In this document: positions 27,067 through 34,586 of the stretch, piece by piece
Position numbering within the stretch: position 1 is the stretch's first letter
Layout: every line of letters begins with the position of its first letter
Assembly: GCA_017428725.1 (NCBI GenBank)
Contig: JAFRQH010000034.1
Location: 1 to 64,000 of the forward strand
Reading direction: 5' to 3'
From: Bacteroidales bacterium
GTDB taxonomy: Bacteria > Bacteroidota > Bacteroidia > Bacteroidales > UBA932
Length of the DNA stretch: 64,000 bases
Translations under genes and position numbers: made by a program
The notes under the pieces: model-generated
Told to the model about the DNA's origin: nothing
Databases searched by the model: none
What the model saw: only the letters and a program-made list of their open reading frames with translations

Positions 27067-27930
27067 TCAGTAGTTTATGATCCGGAGCTCTTCCGGGGTA
27101 TACAGGATGGAATCGATAAAGTCCGGCGCCACGCGCGCGAGGATCAGGAAGACCGCCAGCGCCAGCACGGCCGCACCGGCCACCGCGACCACCGGGATCC
27201 ACCATCTCCGCTTCTTCCGGCCGGACGGCAGCGGCCTTTCCTCCGCTATCGGCGACACGCTTCGCTCCTCCGACCCTGTCCGGGTAAACGCTGCGGAAAG
27301 GCCCTGCCGATCCGGCTCGTCAGAAGCGTCGGGGCTTGCAGTGACCGTATCCCCGTCATTTCCGGCTTTCTCCCCGTCATCCCCGGCTTTTTCCCCCTCA
27401 TTCCCGGCTTGACCGGGAATCTCCTCGGGGACAGGCTCCGGGATGGGCTCCGGCTCCGGGACCGGGAGGGGGACGTTGATGACCACCGGGTCGTCCGGCT
27501 GCGTCACATGGCTCTTGAGCGAGACGGGCCGCAGCCCGATCCCGCCCGGGAAGATGTCCAGTCCCTCCTCCGGGACGAAGAAGATCGCGTTCTCGCGCGT
27601 GGTGCGCAAGCGGCCCAACCCCGGCAGGGTGATGCCCTTGCGCTGCTCCAGCACGGCCTTCATCTCCGAGAGGAACTGCGTGATGTAGGTGGCGGCCGCC
27701 TCGTGCGAGACCGAAGGGTTGGTGGAGGCATAGAGATCGATCAGGAGCTTGTCCTCCAGGCACTTGGGGGTGAAGGACAGGCGGCGGTAGGGGGGATTGA
27801 TGGTGAAACCCTTGTCGGAGAACGACGCCGGGACCATCCCGGCGACGAAAGTGCCCACGCCGGGCAGCCCCACCTGGTCGTGCTCGACGATCAGCTCGCC
27901 CACCATCCGTGACAAAAGATCGATATCCAT
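27067..27930 (-). CDS. CCDC81-type HU domain membrane protein
   Basis: 287 residues from ATG 27930; ATG 27936 adds two. The N-terminal HU-like domain is of the bacterial CCDC81 type (LIVEHDQVGLPGVGTFVAG), and a second such module spans about 75-170. A Pro/Glu-rich and repeat-derived linker follows, then one membrane helix near 243-265 and a short tail. Family members often carry C-terminal SPOR domains; none is seen here. It is thought to link peptidoglycan or DNA to the membrane, unproven. First gene of the envelope operon. Confidence 0.78.
   Translation of the reverse strand: MDIDLLSRMVGELIVEHDQVGLPGVGTFVAGMVPASFSDKGFTINPPYRRLSFTPKCLEDKLLIDLYASTNPSVSHEAAATYITQFLSEMKAVLEQRKGITLPGLGRLRTTRENAIFFVPEEGLDIFPGGIGLRPVSLKSHVTQPDDPVVINVPLPVPEPEPIPEPVPEEIPGQAGNEGEKAGDDGEKAGNDGDTVTASPDASDEPDRQGLSAAFTRTGSEERSVSPIAEERPLPSGRKKRRWWIPVVAVAGAAVLALAVFLILARVAPDFIDSILYTPEELRIINY
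27356..27422. repeat. Three 21-nt repeats ending in a palindrome, inside a coding region
   Basis: Units at 27356-27376, 27377-27397 and 27398-27418 share TCATnCCCGGCTT. The last extends to a short palindrome CCCGGCTTGACCGGG. They are translated in the HU-like protein as repeated EKAGnDG residues. A related palindrome (TCATCCCCGACC...GGTC-like) occurs at 48624-48648, so this is probably a dispersed element that entered the gene in frame. Confidence 0.65.
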
Positions 27931-27937
27931 AATCATA

Positions 27938-27969
27938 CAAAGATAAACATTCTTGCCCGAACTGGCAAG
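27938..27969 (-). promoter_or_regulatory. Promoter abutting the HU-like gene start
   Basis: On the minus strand CTTG (27969-27966), a 20-nt spacer and TATCTTTG (27945-27938). The -7 box ends one base before ATG 27936 and 7 nt before ATG 27930. The transcript should therefore begin at, or 2-3 nt before, the start codon. Confidence 0.65.
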
Positions 27970-28016
27970 CCCACCCGATACCGCCATTGAAACATCCGTT
28001 GATTCGTTTTTTTTCT

Positions 28017-28024
28017 TAAATTTG
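28017..28024 (+). promoter_or_regulatory. Candidate -7 element for the GH2 gene
   Basis: TAAATTTG matches TAnnTTTG and lies 24 nt before ATG 28049. The -33 position is poor, so a regulated promoter is possible. Confidence 0.4.
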
Positions 28025-28048
28025 GGATGGAAACCACTTGTTATCTGT

Positions 28049-30373
28049 ATGTTCATCCGTAAACTCTTGCTCACCATCCTGTTCCTCGCAGGGGCCCTCG
28101 CCCTGGATGCCGCGGAACCCAGAACCACCATCAATATCGACAAATCGTGGAGATTCTTGCGCGGCGACGCCCCGGCCGCCTGGCGCGCGGATTTCGACGA
28201 CACGGCGTGGCGTCTGCTCGACGTCCCCCACGACTGGGGCATCGAGGACGACTACGCCCAGGACAGCCCCGTGAAGCGGGGCGGCGGCTATCTCGGCGGT
28301 GGGATCGGCTGGTACCGCAAGGCCCTCAAACTCGACGGCAAGCTTGCCGGGAAGCGGATCTATATCGAGTTCGGCGGCGTGATGGCCAACAGCGACGTGT
28401 GGATCAACGAGCACCTGCTGGGCCACAGACCGATGGGCTATCTGCCATTGTATTACGACATTACGGACTTTGTCAAGCTGGGCGGTACGGACAATGTCAT
28501 CGCCGTCCGGGCGGACAATACCGAGCAGCCGGCCTCCCGCTGGTATGCGGGAGACGGCATCTACAGACACGTCTACATTCACGCGATGGACCCTGTCCAT
28601 CTCGACGAAGGGAGCGTTTTCATCACGACCCCCAGCATCAGCGACGCAGAGGCGCAGGTGCGGGTGGAGTCCTCCTTCACCAACCTGACGGGTTCCGAGC
28701 GCACGGTGACGGTGCAGACCACCTTCATCTCTCCCAAGGGCAAGAAGACCCGCACCGCCCCGGAAACCTTCACGGTCGGGGCCGGGCAGCAGGTCAGTAC
28801 TGTCCAGACAGCGACGCTCCGGAACCCTGTGCGGTGGGACATCGACAGCCCGAACATCTACAAGGCCGTCACCACGCTCAAGTCCGGCGGCAAGGTGATC
28901 GACAGCCGCACGGACAACTTCGGCATCAAGACCGCCGAATTCCGCGCCGAGTCGGGCCTGTGGCTCAACGGACGCAACATCAAGATCAAGGGGACCTGCC
29001 TGCACAATGACGCCGGCGCCCTCGGATCGGCGGTGCCCGCCTCGGTGTGGGTGCGCCGGCTCCGGCTCCTCAAGGAGCTGGGCTGCAACGCCATACGCTG
29101 CGGCCATAGCCCGATGGACCAGGCCTTCTACGACGCCTGCGACCAGGTGGGCCTGCTCCTTTTCGACGAGACCTTCGACACCTGGACCGCCGCCAAACCC
29201 AATGCTCAGAGGGCCTACAACCTCTACTGGAAAGAATGGTGGGCGTACGACTGCGAGCAGCAGATCCGCCGCGTACGCAACCATCCCAGCCTCTTCATCT
29301 ACAGCCTCGGCAACGAGATCCGGGACAACCTGAACAGCCCGGAAGGGTTCGCCACCTTCAAGGGCCTGCTGGACCTGACCAAGCGACTCGACCCCACCCG
29401 CCCCGTCACGATGGCCTTGTTCCGCCCCTTTGAGTCCGGGCTCTACGACAACGGCTTCGTGGAGAACCTGGACGTCGTGGGGACCAACTACCGCGAGAGC
29501 CAGCTCCTCCAGGCCTGGAAAGACAAGCCCACGCGCAAGATCATGGGCACCGAGAACGGCAGCCAGCGCGACTCCTGGCTGCTGGTCCGGGACAATCCTT
29601 CCTTCTCCGGACAATTCATCTGGACGGGCTTCGAGTACCTCGGCGAGGCCGACTGGCCCAAGATCGGCTCCAGCAGCGGACTCTTCTACCGCAGCGGTGC
29701 GTGGAAGAGCCTGGGCTGGGAGCGGCGCAGCTGGTGGACGGACGAACCGATGGTGCGCATCTTCCGCCCCGACGACGGCCCCCGGACGGCGTTCGCCCAG
29801 GAGATGGTCGAGGACTACACGCCCTCCAACCCGCAGTCGAAGACCATCGAACTGACGGTCTACAGCAATTGCCAGGAGGTGGAGCTCTACCAGAACGGGG
29901 TCAGCGTGGGCCGCCAGCCCGTGCCCGACGACGACGCTCCCAATGTCTTCAAGGTCGACTTCGTGCCCGGGACCGTCCGGGCGGTCGGCAGGAACGGGGG
30001 CCGCGAGGTCGCCGAGCATTCGCTGCAGACTGCTTCGGCTCCTGTCAGGCTGCACCTCACGGCCGAGCGCTCCACCATCCCGTACGATTGGGAGGAAGTG
30101 GTCTACGTGCGCGCCGAGATCGAGGATACCAACGGCGTCCGCTACCCCAACGGCAACCATCGTATCACCCTCAAGGTCAGCGGCCCTGGTGAACTGCTTG
30201 GCGTGGACAATGACGACGTCTACTCGCACGAGCGTTACAAGTCCGACTGGCGCACGGCCTACCGCGGGCAGGTGTCGGGGATCATCCGGGCCACGGCCGG
30301 GGCCGGCACAATCACCGTGACGGCCAGTGCGGACGGTCTGGAGCCGTCCTCGGTGCAGATCCGGATCAAATGA
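28049..30373 (+). CDS. Glycoside hydrolase family 2 (beta-galactosidase-like)
   Basis: 774 residues from ATG 28049, which begins a clean signal peptide. Domains in order: sugar-binding (about 25-180), immunoglobulin-like (185-300), catalytic TIM barrel (300-590) with acid/base E423 in GNEIRD and nucleophile E502 in GTENG, a DUF4982 module (about 620-680) and a C-terminal Ig-like domain. GH2 members include beta-galactosidases, glucuronidases and mannosidases; specificity is uncertain. A single gene, not in a SusC/SusD locus in this window. Confidence 0.92.
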   Translation: MFIRKLLLTILFLAGALALDAAEPRTTINIDKSWRFLRGDAPAAWRADFDDTAWRLLDVPHDWGIEDDYAQDSPVKRGGGYLGGGIGWYRKALKLDGKLAGKRIYIEFGGVMANSDVWINEHLLGHRPMGYLPLYYDITDFVKLGGTDNVIAVRADNTEQPASRWYAGDGIYRHVYIHAMDPVHLDEGSVFITTPSISDAEAQVRVESSFTNLTGSERTVTVQTTFISPKGKKTRTAPETFTVGAGQQVSTVQTATLRNPVRWDIDSPNIYKAVTTLKSGGKVIDSRTDNFGIKTAEFRAESGLWLNGRNIKIKGTCLHNDAGALGSAVPASVWVRRLRLLKELGCNAIRCGHSPMDQAFYDACDQVGLLLFDETFDTWTAAKPNAQRAYNLYWKEWWAYDCEQQIRRVRNHPSLFIYSLGNEIRDNLNSPEGFATFKGLLDLTKRLDPTRPVTMALFRPFESGLYDNGFVENLDVVGTNYRESQLLQAWKDKPTRKIMGTENGSQRDSWLLVRDNPSFSGQFIWTGFEYLGEADWPKIGSSSGLFYRSGAWKSLGWERRSWWTDEPMVRIFRPDDGPRTAFAQEMVEDYTPSNPQSKTIELTVYSNCQEVELYQNGVSVGRQPVPDDDAPNVFKVDFVPGTVRAVGRNGGREVAEHSLQTASAPVRLHLTAERSTIPYDWEEVVYVRAEIEDTNGVRYPNGNHRITLKVSGPGELLGVDNDDVYSHERYKSDWRTAYRGQVSGIIRATAGAGTITVTASADGLEPSSVQIRIK

Positions 30374-30413
30374 GGTCCGGCGGGGCGCAAGAATGAAAAA
30401 ATCGCAAAAAATA

Positions 30414-30444
30414 TTTGCGCTTTCGAGATTTTGCCGTATATTTG
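30414..30444 (+). promoter_or_regulatory. Consensus promoter for tRNA-Asn
   Basis: TTTG (30414-30417), exactly 19 nt, then TATATTTG (30437-30444), a perfect match to the Bacteroidota consensus. It leaves a leader of about 25 nt before the mature tRNA. Confidence 0.85.
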
Positions 30445-30474
30445 CAATCCCAAAACGCAAGTAGCGGGCAACAG

Positions 30475-30548
30475 TCCTCTTTAGCTCAGTTGGTTAGAGC
30501 ACCTGACTGTTAATCAGGGGGTCCTAGGTTCAAGTCCTAGAAGGGGAG
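30475..30548 (+). tRNA. tRNA-Asn (anticodon GTT)
   Basis: A 74-nt cloverleaf. The acceptor stem TCCTCTT pairs with AAGGGGA (one T-G pair) and the discriminator is G. The anticodon stem CCTGA/TCAGG encloses CTGTTAA, giving anticodon GTT. The T-arm contains GGTTCAAGTCC. CCA is not encoded. A single-gene transcription unit with its own promoter and terminator. Confidence 0.96.
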
Positions 30549-30550
30549 CA

Positions 30551-30590
30551 AAAGAGAAGCACCGGAAAACCGGTGCTTCTCTTTGTTTCT
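30551..30590. terminator. Bidirectional terminator after tRNA-Asn
   Basis: A 15-bp perfect stem (30551-30565 with 30570-30584, core GAAGCACCGG/CCGGTGCTTC), 4-nt AAAA loop, then TTTGTTT. It can also serve the convergent lipoprotein gene that ends at 30609. Confidence 0.92.
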
Positions 30591-30608
30591 ATTACTGTCT
30601 GTCGTTCC

Positions 30609-31310
30609 CTAGCGGATGAACTCCTTCAGGAGCTTGTGCAGCAGTTCGCTGACATCGGTGGTCTCTTCCGGATGGGAGGCCAGGGTCGGCACCTCCTGGA
30701 CGAAATGGACCACGCGGTCCTCCTCGCCGTCGATGACTGCGCAGTAGAGGATGTTGCCGTAGGGCGAATTGACGTTGTAGTTCTGGCTCGGATTGGTCAG
30801 GCCCTTGATGCCGGTGAGCGCCTCCACGGCCTTGTCGATGACACCGGAGGCGGCCTTCTCCAGCTTCTCGCGCTGATAGCCCGCCTTGGTCTGCTCGTAG
30901 CCGTAGGAATAGATGACGATGCCGTAGCGCAAACCGCTCTTGTCGATCATCTTGCGCAGGGACTTCGGGACGCGGAGGCGGTCCGCCTTGGCGGGATCCA
31001 CATCCGGGAAGGTCCGCATCCATTTCTGCATGTCGGCATTCTCGCCGTCATAATCTGCCTCGATCATGTCGGAGAAGGGGAAGCGCTCCGAGTTGATGAT
31101 GTTGGAGATGATCTTGGTCGCTCCCTCCGAGGAGGCCTCGTTGTAGTAACCCTTGCCGTCATCGCCGTAGAGGACGATGTAGGAATAAGGCTCGATGAAG
31201 GCGTACTCCCCGACGGAAGAAAGATTCGTGGTGGAATTGGTGTACCGCGAGGGACCGCAGGCGGTCAGCAGGGACAGGGCTGCAATGCCCAGGATCAATC
31301 TAGCTCTCAT
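30609..31310 (-). CDS. Uncharacterised lipoprotein
   Basis: 233 residues with a lipoprotein signal peptide (lipobox LTAC, Cys at residue 18). The mature part is soluble, with YGIVIYSYGYEQTKAG and NYNVNSPYGNILYCAVIDGEE suggesting a mixed alpha/beta fold. No family recognised. It has its own promoter at 31336-31367, separating it from the large operon upstream. Location is probably the periplasmic face of a membrane. Confidence 0.75.
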   Translation of the reverse strand: MRARLILGIAALSLLTACGPSRYTNSTTNLSSVGEYAFIEPYSYIVLYGDDGKGYYNEASSEGATKIISNIINSERFPFSDMIEADYDGENADMQKWMRTFPDVDPAKADRLRVPKSLRKMIDKSGLRYGIVIYSYGYEQTKAGYQREKLEKAASGVIDKAVEALTGIKGLTNPSQNYNVNSPYGNILYCAVIDGEEDRVVHFVQEVPTLASHPEETTDVSELLHKLLKEFIR

Positions 31311-31335
31311 TTTGCACTAATGTTATTTAGAACCA

Positions 31336-31367
31336 TAAATATACGCGATTTGCGCCACTTCTGCAAC
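31336..31367 (-). promoter_or_regulatory. Candidate promoter for the 30609-31310 lipoprotein
   Basis: On the minus strand GTTG (31367-31364), a 20-nt spacer and TATATTTA (31343-31336), one mismatch from TAnnTTTG. The leader to ATG 31310 is about 20 nt. Confidence 0.5.
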
Positions 31368-31397
31368 GGCTTTTTTGTGCGGTCGGGGACTCCGGGC

Positions 31398-31949
31398 TCA
31401 GTCCAGCAGGCGTAAGTCCTTGCCGGCGAGGTATTTCTGCAGGAGGTCCCGGGTGCGGATCTTCACGAAACAGGTGGGCGTGCCGTCGGTGCAGGCGAAC
31501 CATTCGCCCGCGGCCACGCTGCGGTCCATCACCAGATGGACCCCGGCCGCCTGCGGCAGGATGGCGCTCAGCACCGTGGTGGCCCCCACCGCCACGCCGG
31601 TCAGTTCCCACAGTTTCTCCGCCGAGGCGAAAGACACCCGCGGGATGCCCAGCGCCCCGCAGAATTCCCGCGTGACGAAGGGCTTGTCGTCCGTGGTGAC
31701 GTAGAGGTAGAACTCCGTCTGCTGCCGGTTGCACAGGAAGAGGGTCTTGACGATGCGCACCCCGATCCGCGCGTCGATATGCCGGCAGTCCTCCATTGTC
31801 AGGCCCGGATCGGTGTCCACCCGCTCGAAGGGGATCCCGAGCGCCGCGAAGGTCTCGTAGACCGTCCGCTGGAGCCCGGTCTCATACACCGGCGGGGGTG
31901 TGGAGACGGGCTCGCCGACCTTGAATCCGGCCGCCTTGTCCTTATCCAT
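31398..31949 (-). CDS. Prolyl-tRNA editing deacylase, ProX/YbaK family
   Basis: 183 residues with the YbaK/ProX fold. Blocks GIPFERVDTDPGLTMEDC, KTLFLCNRQQTEFYLYV, GVAVGATTVLSAILP and GEWFACTDGTPTCFVKI are typical of stand-alone deacylases that hydrolyse Ala-tRNA(Pro). Cytoplasmic. Its ATG overlaps the stop of the repeat-domain gene (TAATG), so it is translationally coupled to the large membrane operon. It is the odd housekeeping member there and may simply have been joined to it. Confidence 0.87.
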   Translation of the reverse strand: MDKDKAAGFKVGEPVSTPPPVYETGLQRTVYETFAALGIPFERVDTDPGLTMEDCRHIDARIGVRIVKTLFLCNRQQTEFYLYVTTDDKPFVTREFCGALGIPRVSFASAEKLWELTGVAVGATTVLSAILPQAAGVHLVMDRSVAAGEWFACTDGTPTCFVKIRTRDLLQKYLAGKDLRLLD

Positions 31950-33007
31950 TATTTCCGCAAGGCTGCGCCAACGGCGCTCTCGTAGACGCCGACCATGCGG
32001 GAGAGGAGGGCTTCCTTTTCGGCGACGGCGCAGCAGCTGATGACGGCCCCGTCCACCAGGGCGGCTTCCACGTGGCAGGTAAAGGAGGTACCCTTGCCAT
32101 CCTTCCCCTTGAAGTTGGTATAGGCGTTGGGGTAGAGCCCGCTGCCGTCAAACTTGACGCTGTAATTCCTTGTGAGTCCGTAGTTTTTCAGGATGACGTC
32201 GGCGAGTTTGCCCACGGAACTCTTCAGCAGTTCCGACAGCCGCTCGGTGGAGACGCGGTCGGCGTTGGGGAGGACGTCCGGGAGGATGAGCAGGAACATC
32301 TGCTCGCAGTCCGCGTGCTTTCCGTCCGGGACGATCAGGATGTTCTCGCCGGGATCCATATCGTCGCGCCGGGCGATGGAGAAATCCTTGTCCATGTCGA
32401 ACGTGATACCGGCGGCGGAAACGGGGCGCGTAGGCACGAGACCCTGGGGGACGTCCCGGTCCCCGGCCATCAGCTCGCGATAGATGTCGACCAGTTCGTC
32501 CAGGTTGCCCTTGTTGTTCGCAATGGCGCAGCAGCTGATGATGTATCCGTCCGTCAGGGCGGCTTCGGCGTGGAGGAGGAAACGGTCGCCGTTCTGGTCC
32601 TTGCCGCTGAGGTCCGAATAGGCGATGGGGCAGTTCGCATCGTCCTCGAAAGTGATACGGTAGGCCTTGTCCAGGGTATATCCGGAGTACTCCGTGTTCG
32701 CGATGACCCAGGCAAATGTGTTCACGGCTCCGGTCAGCATATCGGAAACTTCCTCCGAGGTGAGGCCGTCGATGCCCTCCAGGGCGTTCGGAAGGACCTT
32801 GAGGACCAGCCTGAGGTTGTCGGGATTGGGATCCGGGGCGATCCGGAGGGTCTCCCCGTCATCCAACAGCGAACGGCCCCGGATGCTGTATCCGTCAGCA
32901 AGGTAGAACGTGATGCCGCCGACGGAGACCTGCTCCTGGGCGGATAATAGGGTGCTGCAGGAAAGGAGCAGCAGCACGATAAGGATCTTTTTCATATTCA
33001 GTTTCAT
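31949..33007 (-). CDS. Secreted protein with two copies of an unrecognised repeated domain
   Basis: 352 residues from ATG 33007 (ATG 32995 possible), with a signal peptide ending near LLSAQ. Two similar halves of about 155 residues each begin V/AGGITF or AAGITFD. They contain VxxLSE/SEEVSDML-like helices, IAYSDLSGKD or NAYTNFKGKD, then HxEAAL(T/V)DG and ISCCA(I/V)A, and end near LVDIYREL or MVGVYESAV. A third copy is in the protein at 33807-34559. No known family recognised. Probably the exported partner of the giant paralogs. Confidence 0.75.
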   Translation of the reverse strand: MKLNMKKILIVLLLLSCSTLLSAQEQVSVGGITFYLADGYSIRGRSLLDDGETLRIAPDPNPDNLRLVLKVLPNALEGIDGLTSEEVSDMLTGAVNTFAWVIANTEYSGYTLDKAYRITFEDDANCPIAYSDLSGKDQNGDRFLLHAEAALTDGYIISCCAIANNKGNLDELVDIYRELMAGDRDVPQGLVPTRPVSAAGITFDMDKDFSIARRDDMDPGENILIVPDGKHADCEQMFLLILPDVLPNADRVSTERLSELLKSSVGKLADVILKNYGLTRNYSVKFDGSGLYPNAYTNFKGKDGKGTSFTCHVEAALVDGAVISCCAVAEKEALLSRMVGVYESAVGAALRK

Positions 33008-33042
33008 TTGTTTGCAATGCATAGGATCCGCCTTCGACGGAA

Positions 33043-33798
33043 TCACTCCAGGATGTAACGACAGGTCTCGCCGGCCTGGGAGAAGATGGCTGTGCGCCCG
33101 TCGGGCAGCAGGACCAGGTGGGCGCGGAGGAGGGAGTCGGCGGGATTCTCCAGCGCATAGGCACCGCGGCCGAACGGGGCGCTGGCATAGCTCTCCCGAA
33201 AATCCAGACTGGGGTAGACCCGCCGGACGGATCCGGAGCCGTCTTCCGCCATTTCGAACTGCAGGTAGACGCCTTCGGGATCGAGTTCTTCGCGGTATTT
33301 CCTGCCATTGACGGCCCGCGTGTCGGCCGTCAGGCGTGGCACGGAAGGATCCCAGCTGCCGTCCGGGCCCGCATAATAACCGTCGAAGGCATAGATGTCG
33401 TGGGCCTTGCAGCCGCTCTCATCCACAAAATAGCATTTGTCCTCCGCCACCCAGACGCTGCGGCGCTGCAAGCCGTCTGCGTGTCGCACATAAATGGCCT
33501 CGCCGGACTGGAGCGTCTCAAAACTGCCGTTGCGGATGGCGTAGGTGTCCGGGGTATAGTTCCCCTCTTCCCGGCAGACCTCCCGCGGATCGCGGATTCT
33601 CAGGCCGAAGGTGACGAAGGCACCTCCGTCCATGCCCGTGTGGGCCGTCTGGTCTTCGTAGGCCTCGTATTCCGTCAGCCAGGGGTCATCGTCCCCGCCG
33701 GGCGGCCTCTCCGGGCGTGAGCCCAGCAGGTAGAGGCCACCCACGATTGCGGCTCCGAGACCGAGCAGCCAGCCGATGATCTTACCAATGGCGCTCAT
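33043..33798 (-). CDS. Uncharacterised single-pass membrane protein of the giant-paralog operon
   Basis: 251 residues. An N-terminal membrane helix (about 7-26, WLLGLGAAIVGGLYLLG) precedes an acidic, Tyr-rich, probably beta-rich domain with VTFGLRIRDPREVC, CYFVDESGCKAHDIYAFDGYY and a C-terminal HLVLLPDGRTAIFSQ. No family recognised. The body probably faces the periplasm. It lies 8 nt after the upstream gene and 35 nt before the next, inside the operon. Confidence 0.7.
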   Translation of the reverse strand: MSAIGKIIGWLLGLGAAIVGGLYLLGSRPERPPGGDDDPWLTEYEAYEDQTAHTGMDGGAFVTFGLRIRDPREVCREEGNYTPDTYAIRNGSFETLQSGEAIYVRHADGLQRRSVWVAEDKCYFVDESGCKAHDIYAFDGYYAGPDGSWDPSVPRLTADTRAVNGRKYREELDPEGVYLQFEMAEDGSGSVRRVYPSLDFRESYASAPFGRGAYALENPADSLLRAHLVLLPDGRTAIFSQAGETCRYILE

Positions 33799-33806
33799 AG
33801 GGCGGA

Positions 33807-34559
33807 TTAACGGTTCCTGGCTCCCTCGACGACGTTTTCATAGATGCCGACCATCCGGGAAAGCATCCTCTCGCTGCCGGCGACGGCGCAACTGCCGATG
33901 ACGGTCGAGCCGTCCACGAGAGCGGTCTCCGCGTGGCAGTAGAAGGGATTGCCGTTGTCGTCCTCCCCATCGAAAGTGGTATATGCGATGGGGAAAACCT
34001 TGGATTCGTCGAACGTGACGGGATAGTCCAGGTCGACGCCAAGGTTTCCGGCAACGTTGTCGGCCAGTTTGCGGACCGAATCTTTCAGCAGCGCCGAGAG
34101 CTGTTCGGTGGACAAGTCTCCGGCGTCGTCCATGATGCCGGGCAGCAGGATCAGCTGCATCATATCGATGTCGGAGCCGCTGTCATCCGGAGTAAGGACG
34201 ACGTTCGCTCCGTTTTCCAGCGGGAACTGTTCGGCGACGGAGAAGCCGTCGTCCAGGTCGAAGGTGATTCCTGCAAGGGTCTCGGGATGGGTGCTCACGG
34301 GCTTCAGGGAGTCCAGACCCCCCTTCAACTTGCCGGTGAACTGCTCGATGTAGGCCCTGATCTCGGGAGGGATGCTGGAGGAGAACTTGGGATACAGGTA
34401 GATTCCGGCACCGATCAGTGCGGCCAGGACCACGAGGGTGGAGAGGCATCCGCCTCTCTTCCTTCTCTTCGGGGCAGGGGGCTGCGGGGGCGGATAATAA
34501 GGCTGCTGCGGCCCGTAATAGGGCTGCTGTCCGTAATTCTGGTAGGGATTGTTTGGCAT
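33807..34559 (-). CDS. Membrane protein with Pro/Tyr/Gln-rich N-tail and one copy of the repeated domain
   Basis: 250 residues. The N-terminal 28 residues are nearly all Pro, Gln, Tyr, Asn and Gly (PNNPYQNYGQQPYYGPQQ), followed by KRRKRGG and a membrane helix (about 37-55), placing the N-tail in the cytoplasm. The exported domain (about 93-245, LAGITFDLDDGFSV through MLSRMVGIYENVV) matches the duplicated domain in the protein at 31949-33007. The P/Q/Y tail resembles the linkers of the zinc-ribbon proteins of this operon. Confidence 0.73.
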   Translation of the reverse strand: MPNNPYQNYGQQPYYGPQQPYYPPPQPPAPKRRKRGGCLSTLVVLAALIGAGIYLYPKFSSSIPPEIRAYIEQFTGKLKGGLDSLKPVSTHPETLAGITFDLDDGFSVAEQFPLENGANVVLTPDDSGSDIDMMQLILLPGIMDDAGDLSTEQLSALLKDSVRKLADNVAGNLGVDLDYPVTFDESKVFPIAYTTFDGEDDNGNPFYCHAETALVDGSTVIGSCAVAGSERMLSRMVGIYENVVEGARNR

Positions 34560-34586
34560 GGTGAAATGTATCTTAAAGATTTAGAA

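Noticed and set aside
28049..30373. Polysaccharide utilisation locus around GH2
   Set aside because: No SusC/SusD pair or sensor gene lies near it in this window; it is a single enzyme gene.
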